Source: Gnetum montanum (lineage: Eukaryota > Streptophyta > Gnetopsida > Gnetales > Gnetaceae). From it: DNA of 30,614 nt. The notes below the pieces were generated by a model. That model worked only from the letters and a program-made list of their open reading frames with translations, was not told the origin of the DNA and did no database searches. The position numbers and the translations under genes were made by a program. Positions 11,547-21,484 of the stretch are shown here, one piece after another. Every line of letters starts with the position of its first letter. Positions within the stretch are counted from its first letter, which is position 1. The stretch spans positions 45,877-76,490 of the forward strand of contig MNCI01011922.1 in NCBI GenBank assembly GCA_015680685.1. Reading direction: 5' to 3'.

Positions 11547-11936
11547 CCTAAACTTCTTAAAACTTACTGTCTTCAAAACTCCCAGCGTCTACACTGCTGA
11601 GTTTACGCCGACTCTGTCTGTGAAATTCCCAACATCTATGCTATTCAGTATACGCTACACGCTCTATGTCATAGACTCTTCTACACTACCGTCCAGTATA
11701 CGCTGCACGCTCTATGTCGTAGACTCCATCTATGCTGCTTAGCGTATACGCTGCATGCTCTACACCATAGACTCGTCTACGCTGCCGTCCAGTATACGCT
11801 GTCATTATACGCTGGTCGTTGAAGCCTATAAGCTGAGACCCAGTTTATACGTTGTACACCACGAACGTAGGTTTACGCTGTACTAGGTATACCAGTTGCA
11901 TATCCCTTCACTGTGTCGTATTCTCAACCGTTCATC
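11547..11936 (+). other. 5' leader of the inner element with 48-bp tandem repeat
   Basis: This untranslated stretch lies between the primer site and gag. A 48-bp unit starts at 11649, 11697 and 11745, with a partial fourth at 11793. The units carry TATACGCT words related to the LTR palindrome. A packaging or dimerisation signal would be expected in a leader, but none can be shown here. Confidence 0.65.
11649..11800. repeat. 48-bp tandem repeat, about 3.1 copies, in the leader
   Basis: Units begin TATACGCT at 11649, 11697, 11745 and 11793. Each contains a CGCTCTAYRYCRTAGACTC-like stretch and a CTACRCTRCCGTCCAG-like end. Spacing is exactly 48 bp; the copies differ mostly by transitions. Confidence 0.8.
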
Positions 11937-14284
11937 ATGAACACCATAAACTCCACTGCTACAACCATCCAAGTCACAGACCTTGTAGGCACCATGTCTG
12001 TTCAACAGCCCATGGTACAATCCACAGTGGGGCCCTGCCGTTCTCTTAGATTACAAGGGAGGAACCCATCATCTAACATTATAACTCAAGACCAATACAA
12101 TTTCATATGCATGAAAATACAAGCTGGCCTAGCCGTGGACTGAGCCGAAATGGAGGTTAAGAGGCAATATGAACTTTTCTATAGGGGAGGACAAGAATTC
12201 ATTCCTTCCTCATACGATATCATCCCTCTTCCAGAGCCTTACTCTGAGCTCATCTCACAACTCCTCCTGTAAAGGAGCCAGTCTCTAGATCAGCCTGTAG
12301 TAAATCCTCAGCCGGAAGAGGAGGATGACTTCGCAGCCCAATTCGAGCATGAAGATTCGTACCATATACAAACCTATGTCAACCCATTATTTCATCTATC
12401 CATAGGAGAAATTACATCCCTTCAACTATTTAGATTCACCCAAGCACAAATACCTCAACAAGAATCATCTACACTTATTCATATTCCTCCGGCAACTAAC
12501 CCGCAACTCAATACACTTCCTCTTGCCATTCCCCTTGTTGCAACAATACCTCCATTTTCGCAAACACAACCTCCCGAAAATGATCTAGGAGCAACTTTCC
12601 CTCCCCGAGTGATCGGGATGCCACACGTAATACCGGCTTCTACATCCGCTCACTATATACTGCGGATCCCGACCCAGGGAGCATCCTTTACAACTGCAAC
12701 CCAACAAGTTTAGGGGATTCCTACAAAAAACATGACCGGGCAATGGACAATGATTGGTACTCAATCACATCAACCCCCTCATTATAACATACCACCTCAC
12801 ACAATCTCACCAGCTAATATTTCTCAAGCACAACCGCAACGACAACAGCAACGCTTTGCCTACAACGTGCCACCCTTCACACCACCTGCTACGAATATCC
12901 CACAAGTACAACCTCCAACTACACAACTTTTCTCCTTCCAACCCACTGTCCAGCAATCTAACATGTATACCTTATAACATCCCCAAGCTGCTATCTCACC
13001 TAGCACCCAAGATTGGGCTGATGCTAAAAAGCTAATGCAGGAGCTAATTGATCAGGTCAAACACCTCAAAACCGACCCCGACGGAGAACTGAAGGTAGTG
13101 GACTTCTATCACGATGACCCTATCACCTCTTCAGTTCCGCCCCTAACATTACCCAAGGGTGTATCTTTGCCTACGCTAACCAAATACATAAGGGAGACAG
13201 ACCCCAACGCTCACCTCATAACGTTCAGACTAGAGTGTGCGCTACTTCAAGCATGGCCACATACCATTCTACGAGTGTTCCCCATGTCCCTCGCTGGGAG
13301 AGCACTTGATTGGTATCGGGCCTTGCCACGAAACTCGATATCTTCTTTGGAAGATTTATTGCACCAATTCATCACCAGGTTCAAGTATAACTTGAAACCC
13401 GAAGCAACACTAGACAGCCTCATACAGGTCAAGCAAGCACCCCTTGAACCTATCCAAAAATTCATCCAACGGTGGAGTGCTACTCTCAATGAGCTCCATG
13501 AGCCAATCCCGGAGACGTATCTCCTCACCATTTTAAAAGGGGCTGTCAACGACTTTGTTAAATCTGAACTATATTACCTCAATGCATGCAATCTAAGTCA
13601 AGCATTTGTACAAATCAAGAACATAGAGGAGGCAGCACAAAACAGCCATGATCCTGCATATTCAGCTTTTAAGAATCAACATAGTAAAAAAGACAAAGAA
13701 AAAGTTAAAACAACTATAGCGGCGGTAGCGGAAACACAACAAGCACATGTGGGACAACAAAGCAAACCGCTTGTTGACCCTACTAATTACACCAAACCCA
13801 CTCTTGCGACCACACCAGAATCATCCTCAACACAGAACCCAACACCGAATCATACGAGAAACTTTCAGAGGAACGGCCCCTCTCAATACACACCACTACC
13901 CATGAAACCATCGCAGCTGTTCGACCAAATCCTGAAGGCTGGATTAATGAAACATAAATAGTTGTCCCCTACAGTGATCTAGAGGCACGATTGGTTCTAT
14001 CAGCTGGTTCAAAACCCGAGCCTAGCAACGCCAGATGAGCCCCCAGTGCCAAAAGGCTTTAGAATGGACCGTTTCTGCGACTATCACCAACGTAATGGAC
14101 ATGGCACGGATTACTGTTTCATCCTAAAACAAGACATCCAACGAATGATCGACGGAGGTCAGATCACCTTTGATGAAGCCAACCCGATCCAATCACAAAA
14201 CCAGGACATGGGTGTGTATAAAGATCCTCTAAATACCAAAGAGGCACTGTACGTGATCAACACAATCTACCTTGAAACGAACCT
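11937..14284 (+). pseudogene. gag of the inner Tat-like element (decayed)
   Basis: Gag forms the virus-like particle. One frame runs from the ATG at 11937 to about 14280 with stops at 12141, 12270, 12711, 12975, 13959 and 13980; each could come from CAA, CAG or CGA by one C-to-T change. The first 360 codons are Pro/Gln-rich. The retrotransposon Gag domain lies at about 13185-13650, with MSLAGRALDWYRALP, LEDLLHQFITRF and IQKFIQRWSATLNEL. A zinc-binding motif follows at 14076-14117 as C-x2-H-x4-H-x4-C, a form common in this group. A frameshift near 14275-14285 passes reading to the linker frame. The start is the first ATG after the leader in this frame. Confidence 0.85.
14076..14117 (+). other. 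Zinc-binding motif of the inner Gag (C-H-H-C type)
   Basis: It reads CDYHQRNGHGTDYC: Cys, His, His and Cys with spacing 2-4-4. The ILKQDIQRMIDGGQI that follows is the usual downstream segment in Tat-type Gag proteins. Confidence 0.8.
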
Positions 14285-15400
14285 GAAGCACCTAGCATTA
14301 ACACCGTCTATTCTGACCATGAGCAAAAAATGCCTAATAAACCATTTGTATTGCGCATTTCTTCCACTGCACAAACATCGGCGCCTCAGTTATCATATTC
14401 ACCACAGAAGCCTTATGTTATCCAAGTACCCCCCGCCGTAGCAACTTCTAACACTCTGACACGCCAAAAACCATACGTGGTGCGCGTACCTTCCACCGAT
14501 ACTACCTTGAACTCGCAAACACCTCCTATTTGGCCCACTCCCTACGTAGTCCAAGTACCATAAGCAATCGCAATAGCGGAGGGCCAACCTCCAGCTAGGC
14601 CAACTCCATACATCGTTAGGATGCCCGAACGTCCTAGTGATCACCAATCCTCCACTTCGCAAACACACAATAAACCCAGCCCTTATGTCATCAGGGTGCC
14701 CAACCAGCCTTCCGCTCAACCGCATGCGACCGTCCAACTACAACCTCGCCCTACTCCATACGTAGTACAAGTTCCAAAGCAATCTAAGGCCTCGAAACCA
14801 AATGCACCCCTGCGCCACACACGAGAACGCCTAATAGACAGGCTTACATGCGAACGCTTGGAGAAGGAGCACCAACGACTAGCCTTAGGACCTCCTAAAC
14901 CTACCCCGCTAAATGCAATACCCATGACACCACCTAACGATAAACCAAACACAGGCCATGAGGGTGAATCATCCAGAAAACATGATACGTCTAAATCAAT
15001 GATTCCAGGCAAAAACGACAAACCAACGATGCACGAAATAAAACTGTTGGGCCCAATGGACCAAGTCACTACCGAAAAACATACGCCCAATAGTAGAGAC
15101 CTAGCAACAGGCCTAACACAAGTCACGCAAGCACTCAAACAAAAAAATACTTCATTAAGTTTATACGACCTAGTGCTGACATCTCAAATCCATCGTGAAG
15201 CTTTAGTGCGCATGTTAACATCTATCCCAGTAAGCGAAGACTTGCCTCCAAATGAACCTTCAATTCATGCGGTAATGTACTCGCCCCAAGGATCAACTTC
15301 CAAGCCATTAAGTTTCCATAATAACAACATCAAGTTGGATGAGAAAACGGAAGAGGTAACAACAGCCCCTATGTTCATAACAATATGAGTAAATCAATTC
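14285..15400 (+). pseudogene. Gag-protease linker with seven PY[VI]-type motif repeats
   Basis: The frame shifts by one register from gag and continues to the protease. The first part (14339-14776) holds seven copies of an eight-residue motif of the form [KTS]-P-[YF]-[VI]-[VIL]-[QR]-[VIM]-[PS], spaced 20-25 residues apart. A charged and Pro-rich part follows, with RERLIDRLTCERLEKEHQRLALGPP-like sequence at about 14820-14900. It contains SLSLYDLVLTSQIHREALVRML at 15155-15220, a helical stretch. One stop lies at 14561 and another at 15386 (TGA in a CGA context). No named domain is recognised. Confidence 0.7.
14339..14776 (+). repeat. Seven-copy peptide repeat (consensus PYVVQVP) in the linker
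   Basis: Motif copies start at 14339 (KPFVLRIS), 14408 (KPYVIQVP), 14468 (KPYVVRVP), 14537 (TPYVVQVP), 14603 (TPYIVRMP), 14678 (SPYVIRVP) and 14753 (TPYVVQVP). Steps are 69, 60, 69, 66, 75 and 75 bases, all multiples of three. Sequence between copies is poorly conserved, so the peptide motif rather than the DNA appears to be maintained. Confidence 0.88.
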
Positions 15401-16129
15401 AAGATACATAGGGTCCATGTAGATGATGGAGCTGCCACAAATGTAGTGCCATATCCCATCATCGAACAACTAGGGCTCACAGAGCTAATCAGACCAACTA
15501 CCACCACATGCTTGAAATCGTTTAGCGGGTCGCACGTGATAGTCAAAGGCATCGTGACTTTAGACTTTATAGCAGGGGATAAATTCCCCACATCTGCTGA
15601 CTTTATGGTAATTGATGAAATGCCAGGGTTCAACCTAATCTTGGGAAGGCCCTGGTTAGCCCAACTTAAAGCAGTCTCTTCCCCCATTCACCAAGAAATT
15701 CACCTGCCTTATGAAGGTGGCAAAATCATCATACATGGGGAGGCTGCTACACCCATCATCTCATCGTACATAGACACAGACCAAGTCTTAGAGGTTAAGC
15801 TCGAAGAGCCTAGACAAGACGACATAAGTGAACAGCAACCGGTAGGCGATAATCTTTTAAACACAAGAGAAAATCCACCCAAAACAGAAATACCTGGGCT
15901 TGACATTGTACATACGCAGCCTCACTTAGAAACCACAATTGACACAGAAACCATAATACATGCAGAAGCGTTGGCAAACACCAACGTGGGAACTATTCCA
16001 TCAGATGTCCCTTGGTCTGAATTACCATTCAACGTGATCAGCGAAGGAGACGCTGAATATAGAATCATACCCGCTAACGCATCTCCTAATGTTAAAATGA
16101 GAAAAATCAAAAAATTACTAAACCAATAA
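15401..16129 (+). pseudogene. Aspartic protease and C-terminal extension of the inner Gag-Pro
   Basis: Protease matures Gag-Pol. HVDDGAATNVV at about 15416-15448 is the active-site region; the family has D-x-G at this place, here D-D-G. FNLILGRPWL at about 15630-15660 is the conserved C-terminal segment. A 150-residue extension rich in Glu, Pro and Thr follows to the TAA at 16127-16129. The frame is continuous with the linker apart from the TGA at 15386. RT does not follow: the next 5.8 kb is minisatellite and the antisense gene, and RT resumes at 21956. Confidence 0.82.
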
Positions 16130-16137
16130 ACAACGCC

Positions 16138-16435
16138 ACTGTCCGAAATGACGTTAAACTACAACAAGTCTGAAATGACATTAAACTATCATTCGAAGTC
16201 TGAAAAGACATTAAACTACATTCCAAGTCCAGAATGACGTTAAACTATCATGTCCACAACGACATAAAACTAGCCACGATCAGAAATGGTCGGTCAACCG
16301 AGAAATCCACCCGTGTCATTCGAAACATCCCTTGCTTACGCTAGGGCCTGAAATGGCCTTAAACTACGCATATGGCCTGAAATGGCCTTAAACTAGTGTG
16401 AGTGGCCCGAAATGGCCTTAAAATAGACCATCCAC
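16138..16435 (+). repeat. Minisatellite 1, after the gag-pro stop
   Basis: Units of roughly 28-33 bp begin 9 bases after the protease stop. The first part has the core GACRTTAAACTA (16138-16280). The last three units have GGCCTTAAACT (about 16346-16430). The second form is shared with minisatellite 2 at 21695-21930. Confidence 0.8.
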
Positions 16436-16794
16436 TTATACTTCGTTTTTCTCCCAAATTCCAATTCACTGTTCGAATTCACGCTTGCATCGTCATGCTG
16501 TCAATAATAATTTTCGCAATTATCTTTCTCTTATAATTCCAGTCCTACTTATAATTACATTTGTGCACTACACTTAAACCACAAAAACAAACCAAAACAT
16601 TTTACATTGTTGTGTCATGTTTACAATTAAACTTAAAATCAACAAAAAAATTTTATACATATACATGTAATGATGTACAATTACAAGAGTTAACTCATTT
16701 TATTCACCTGTTCAATACAACTAAAAATTCTCAATTTACAATTCACATATAAATTTGAGTCAGAATAATTTCAAAACAAAAAACAAAAAAAAAA
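16436..16794. other. AT-rich spacer holding the 3' end of the antisense gene
   Basis: No sense-strand gene is seen. On the minus strand this is the 3' untranslated part of the antisense gene. It includes a T-rich stretch right after the stop and a polyadenylation signal at 16699-16704. Confidence 0.55.
16699..16704 (-). terminator. Polyadenylation signal AATAAA of the antisense gene
   Basis: AATAAA on the minus strand lies about 91 bases after the stop codon at 16795-16797. The surrounding sequence is AT-rich, as plant 3' ends usually are. The hexamer is common by chance in AT-rich DNA, so its place relative to the gene carries the weight. Confidence 0.45.
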
Positions 16795-16990
16795 CTAAAC
16801 ATCCGGGACGGGAGGATCATCCCCTTTAAACCCGTTGGCATCATGGGCCCCCGCTCCATTGGGGCCAACCTCTTGGACATCATCATTCCCTTGATCCTGA
16901 AAATGCAAAAGAAATAATCAACATAAGGACAAAAGAAAAAACTTTTAAACATTATTTAGCAAACGAATTTCATAATAACAAAATGCTTAC

Positions 16991-17625
16991 CATAGGAGAT
17001 CCCCCTAAACCAAATTCCAGTAGGCGAAGGATTTCCTCTTCTGAGACATTGGTCCAATCGGTCCCATCAAGGCCTAGGTTGACATCTTCCAAGGCCTTCC
17101 CCTTGTCAATAGCTGACCAGGTAGGATGCTTTAAAGGGAATTCACCCACAAAAACCTCCCCAGAACTGGTTGTAATTACCCTTGTAGGCGATTCCATCTC
17201 AACAGTTTTATTTTGAGCAAAGGTATCAAACGCAGAGCGTAGACCCAGACCCTCCACAAACATTTCAAGTTGACGCTTTTCAATGGATACTTTCTTCAAC
17301 GATTTCTTATAATGATGCTTGTGGTTCTTTTCATCCTGGCCCCATTTGCGTACGTTGGAAGTGAAAGCCTTCCAATCCTGGCACTTGAGGTTTAGTAGAT
17401 CATCACGCTCAACTGATAACTCAGAAACTTCTTTCTCCTTTGCTTGAACTTGCAACCATAACTGCTCAATGGAACGCCTACAGGTCCAAAGCGATTTGGC
17501 GTTATGTACAAGACCTTATGCTACCTCATCATAAAATGGACTTGGTACCTGCTCGACTTCTAGGGATAGTGTAGGCAAACTCTCAATGCTAACTATCTCA
17601 GATGGATCCCACCTCAGTTTGGCAC
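16991..17625 (-). other. Exon G: charged coiled-coil-like region of the antisense protein
   Basis: The minus strand encodes about 211 residues. A Lys/Glu-rich heptad-like stretch runs from about 17455 to 17270 (QAKEKEVSELSVERDDLL, then KKSLKKVSIEKRQLEMFV). It is followed by a segment with SSGEVFVGEFPLKHPTWSAI and an acidic end with SEEEILRLLEFGLGGSPM. One stop (TAA, CAA context) interrupts near 17518. No domain name is assigned. Confidence 0.55.
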
Positions 17626-18321
17626 CTATGCACACGAAAAGAACAAATGCTAAAACAACAAAAACGGGGTGTGAAACTCTAAAGCTGCAAAAAAAAAACT
17701 CGAAACATTTGTACCTATCTCAAGGTGGGCTTCCTGAATACGTTCAACAACCTCCTCAACAATACCAGCCACAAAATCCATTTTACTTGGCATCTCGGTC
17801 TAAGTAAATGGTCCATGAGTACAAGACGTGGTCCTTTCAGGGGGAGCCGTTTTCATAGGCACATCCAGCCGCATCGTTCTGGTTTCACTACCTTCGTCTA
17901 AAAGCGATGAAAACATAAAAGTAAAATACCATAAAACAACAACTCATAAAGCGACACAATAAAATGAAAGGAAATGTACTATGTTCCCTATCCCCTTCTA
18001 GGTTTGGAGGGTTGCCAAGGTCCAACCTTCCCTTGAGGAAGCTACTGAACATCTCATCGACACCACCCTGGTCATCGACCAGTTCAGTCCCCGTGGTGTC
18101 TTCCCGTAGCTCCTCCATCTCTTTTGCTTGATCTTTGCCGATCTCTTCCTCCTTAGTCATTAACTCCGTTGTAGCTTCCTCCTCTTCAATGATAGTCTCT
18201 AATTCCTGCCTCCTCACTTCTTGAGTCAAGTTTGAAGGCATCAGTGGCATGTAAGCGGTCAAAATAAAAATTATGAATAAGACAAAAATGATAAAGCAAT
18301 AAGTCTACTGAGTTTACTTAC

Positions 18322-19368
18322 CTCGGACAAGCATCTTGAACCATATGCACTTCACCCATGGCTCATCCACATTTGAGGCCTCCTCGGTTGAACGTTCACG
18401 CTTTGTCAGCTTCGACTTGGCCTTACCGATGGTCTCTTTGATGACCCGTTCTGCTCTCTTTACAGTGTAGGGCACATCTTCTGGTTCCAACCCTAAACTG
18501 TCACGTGTATGGATGGAGGTACCAGATGACCCCCCTGTCGTGATGGATACGGATTCATCAATCCCCTCAGGCGCGTCTTGGGACTCAGCTGTTTCAAACA
18601 AATGGTTGATCCACAGGCGAGATAATTGACCACGATCCCATAGAACATACTTATTGTCCGCGCGAACCACTAGAAACTTGGCCAAACTATGAAGATAGCC
18701 AACAAAGAATGCAAATGTAAAATGGGATTGCACCTCAAAATTTGAGCGCAATCGCACTATCTCCTTTTAAAGGCATGACAACAAAAACTGAGCCCAATTA
18801 TAGCGCATCCCAGTTTCTAACATGGTTCGCATAATGCGTATAGCTTCAATACCAAGACTCCTCACCTGGGAGAGGGATTTAGGGAACACCCGTGCTCTAA
18901 ACAGGGGATATAATTCATTAACTTCCTCAACCTTTGACTTCCCCTACATAGGGAATCCCTTAACACCCTTGGTAATGCCTAACTAGTCCTCTAGTTCATG
19001 TACCATATGGACCTCTTTCTGAGCCCTATCCAAAACTACATTTACATCATCTGCCAGTACACTGAATAGGTCCGAAAAGAATTCGGCCAACAGATGGAAG
19101 ACTATCTTGACACCCTTAATATGGGTGTTGTAGTAAGAGATGGACTTGTGGGATGAATCAACAATCCTGATCATTTCAGCTATCGACACGTCATGGCTCA
19201 GGGTTGTAAAGAGCTCCATACGGCCAACATCATCTAAACAACGGACAATGGATGATGGGGCATGGGTGCGCAACCATTTCTGTGCCTTGTTAATCTCTCC
19301 GAACTTCATTGACAGGGTAGTCTCAGTTCGTCCTGTTGTGACAGGGTCTCCACCGAGAGGGACATCAA
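18322..19368 (-). other. Exon D: long central exon of the antisense gene, unknown domain
   Basis: The 1047-base exon is open except for three stops (near 18980, 18943 and 18767). It contains MKFGEINKAQKWLRTHAP, a run of predicted helices to 18983, and then MRYNWAQFLLSCL and SHFTFAFFVGYLHSLAKFLV. The last part is a loose match to helical segments seen in other plant transposon-carried proteins. It ends in a Ser/Thr-rich and Lys-rich tail before the strong GTAAGT donor. I cannot name a family. Confidence 0.55.
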
Positions 19369-19816
19369 CTATACATACAATTCGAAACCATCACATCAGT
19401 ATAACCCCTGACAGTTGAACAAACACATTAACACATCTAGAAAATATTGTCACTTACCTTCAGTTGTGGACTTAGAGGTGCTACCCAAGTCAGAGTCACG
19501 AGGAAAAATTGGTCCCTTGTGCAACCAATCTCCATGCAACCACCCACGAGCTATGCATTGTGCAAACGCTCTAGAAAATCGTTTATGAAAATGGACAATA
19601 TCACCCTTGGTTTGAGCTAACACAGCTCCGCAAAAGGTGGGACCCGTCATAAAGGTCTCTAGAGCAGTATGAGCCATGGTAAGCCCATCATCATTAACGC
19701 ATGTGCCATCTTGGGTAACTTGGGGCCTGCAAAAGAATGGTCGTCAAAATAGGGGTAAACACTAAACAACAAAAGAGAGAGAGAGAGAGAGAAACGACAA
19801 AATCATGGGATCTTAC

Positions 19817-20265
19817 TGCTCTACTCGGTACACTGTGCCAGGAGGGTTCTAAAATAACGTGTGTGCACGTGCAGCCAGAAACAAGGTGTTGTTGAGATAA
19901 TCACGCCCTCATGGCAACAGTTCCCACATGCACGCTAACGGGCGAGTAGACCTGGGCCTGCTAGAGAGACCGTCCTCGATCACAAGCGGCCCCTCGTCAA
20001 TGTCTTCCATGAAGACCGTGACGTCCTCTGAGGCTCCTGGCAACATAGCCTCAAGCATACTCCGTGCCACTTGTTCGCTCAGATGTGACCAGACCACCAC
20101 CTTAAATATGTCCAAGATGAAGGAGATGAATTCACATGCCCCTTCCTTGAACCATACCCCATTGTTGTCAATGGTCAGATCAGGGGTAGGTTCATCGATC
20201 TCAAGGGGCCAGAACCATGCCAGTACCCCAACTAGCTCAACTACTAGAAGAAAATGTTTAGTGTC
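19817..20265 (-). other. Exon B: FCP1/NLI-type HAD phosphatase-like domain without catalytic Asp
   Basis: Minus-strand reading shows three blocks in the order of FCP1-homology domains. Block 1, HFLLVVELVGVLAWF (about 20210-20255), is at the place of the catalytic D-x-D/N-G-x-L motif, but the first Asp is Glu and the third position is Val. Block 2, CEFISFILDIFKVVVWSHLSEQV (about 20070-20140), fits the F-x-V-x-V-W-S/T segment. Block 3, NNTLFLAARAHTLF then NPPGTVY (about 19825-19890), fits the N-T-L-x-x-D-D-S-P ... N-P-P-x-T-A segment, with Ala-Ala replacing Asp-Asp. Stops lie after LLP and inside block 3. If the homology is right, this is a pseudo-phosphatase or binding domain. The family call comes from motif comparison by eye. 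Confidence 0.5.
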
Positions 20266-21075
20266 CTTGCAAGTAACCAAAATGCCACGATAAATCAGCC
20301 ATACATGAAAAGGAGATGAAACAACAAAATTCCATGTTGTAGAACAACACTTAGAAAAATTACAAACTATTTTCGATTAGCGTATACACTGTTCAACAAA
20401 CTGTTCACACTCAGTGTATATGCCGTAAAAACCGTTAGCGTATACGCTATGAAAACCGTTTACGCTATGAAAACAGGTCTACGCTATATGCCGCCTGAAA
20501 AGAACAAACTGTTTATGATCAGCGTATACGCTGTGAAAATCATCAGCGTATACACCGTGAAAAATCGTCAGCGTATACACTGTGCAAACAGTTTACGTTG
20601 AACACTGTGCAAATAGTTTACGCTAAACGCTGTGAAAATAGTTTACGCTATACGCTATGAAAACAGGTCTACGCTATACCCTGCCTGAAAAGAATAAACT
20701 ATTTATGCTCAGCGTATACGCTGTGAAAATCATCGATGTATACGCCATGGAAACCATCAGTGTATACACTGTGAAAATAGTCAGCGTACACGTTGTGAAA
20801 ATCGTCTACGCTATGTACTGGTAAAATTGTTTACGCTATGCACTGACAAAACAGTTTATGCTATATATAGTCAAAACCGTCTACGTTGTACGCTATAGAG
20901 ACCCTCTACACTGCGAACCTACGCTCAGCGTATAGGCCCTCTATGCTAACTATCTACGCCGAGCGTATATGCCGAAACCCTCTACACTACCAAGGCTGTC
21001 TACACTACGAAAACCGTCTACGCCAAATAACTTGTACAAATGAAAACAACTAACAGAGGCAGGATTAGAGGCTAC
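20266..21075 (-). repeat. Intron A of the antisense gene, filled with an AGCGTATACGCT minisatellite
   Basis: The repeat covers about 20375-21035 and has a unit of roughly 24 bp, of the type AGCGTATACGCTGTGAAAAT. Decayed palindromes such as AGTGTATACACT are frequent. On the minus strand the intron has a GTAGCC donor at 21075 and an AG acceptor ending at 20266, after a pyrimidine-rich stretch. The same palindrome fills the LTRs. Confidence 0.7.
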
Positions 21076-21235
21076 CTGTGTGATGATCCAGGCCATGATG
21101 GAACTCTCGGTCTGGGCAGACACTGCAACATGGCCTCGCTTTCCTCCGCAAAAGTTAGTTTAGGCCCCTTCCTCCCCTAACCTTCTACCTCCTTCCCTTT
21201 GCCCATCTCGGCATCTTACACACTGGAACTGATAG

Positions 21236-21430
21236 GTTTACGTTAAGGTCTGAGGTTGTACGCCAAGTTCACGCCTTTACACCTACGCTGAGCCTCTACG
21301 TCGGATTTTGAGTCTCTACGCTTACGCCGAGCCTCTACGCCTACGTTGAAGGTTTACGTTTACGTTGGAGGTTTACGCTTATGCTGGGGTTTGATCATCT
21401 ATGCTTATGCTGAGGTTTACACTCACGCTC
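21236..21430. repeat. Degenerate TACGCTGAGCCTC repeat upstream of the antisense ATG
   Basis: Imperfect units of about 20-30 bp with CTACGCYKAGCCTCTACG and later GGTTTACGYTTACGTTG words lie between the antisense TATA box and the ATG. They look related to the intron A repeat. No gene is seen here. Confidence 0.6.
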
Positions 21431-21474
21431 GATTTTGCTTCTGGTTCACGATGCCTCCAAATGACACCCCTGCA

Positions 21475-21484
21475 CTATATATAG
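21475..21484 (-). promoter_or_regulatory. Candidate TATA box for the antisense gene
   Basis: CTATATATAG, itself a palindrome, lies 270 bases upstream (minus strand) of the ATG at 21206. A pyrimidine-rich block (21519-21570) lies further upstream. Position and form suit a core promoter, but the box reads the same on both strands. Confidence 0.45.

Larger units (their letters stand above)
16795..21206 (-). pseudogene. Antisense, intron-containing gene inside the Tat-like element (about 981 codons, 8 exons)
   Basis: Exons on the minus strand are A 21076-21096 (coding from ATG at 21096; possibly from 21206), B 19817-20265, C 19458-19726, D 18322-19368, E 17980-18219, F 17715-17897, G 16991-17625 and H 16795-16896 with a TAG stop. 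All seven introns are GT-AG. Six are 82-102 bp; intron A is 810 bp. Donors include GAG|GTAAGT (D), GAAG|GTAAGT (C) and ATG|GTAAGC (G). Acceptors include TTTTGCAG|GCC (C) and GCATTTTCAG|GAT (H). Exons B-H sum to 2925 bases, exactly 975 codons, with phases matching at every junction. Seven in-frame stops (B two, D three, F one, G one) are each one C-to-T from CAA, CAG or CGA. Exon B looks like an FCP1-type HAD domain. Exon G holds a charged, coiled-coil-like stretch, and the C-terminus is acidic. The function of the middle part (exons C-F) is unknown. Confidence 0.8.

Noticed and set aside
14399-15138. Minus-strand frames over the gag-protease linker
   Set aside because: These are shadows of the Pro-rich sense frame, whose repeats and continuity with protease show it is the true one.
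19928-20293. 121-codon plus-strand frame opposite exon B
   Set aside because: It is a shadow of the antisense exon. The minus strand has splice sites in phase and FCP1-like blocks; the plus frame has nothing.
21076-21206. Longer first exon of the antisense gene starting MGKGKEVEG at 21206
   Set aside because: It is attractive as a start, but this frame is in a different phase from exon B and has a stop at about 21178. It would need a one-base shift, so the in-phase ATG at 21096 is preferred and the longer form is kept only as a possibility.
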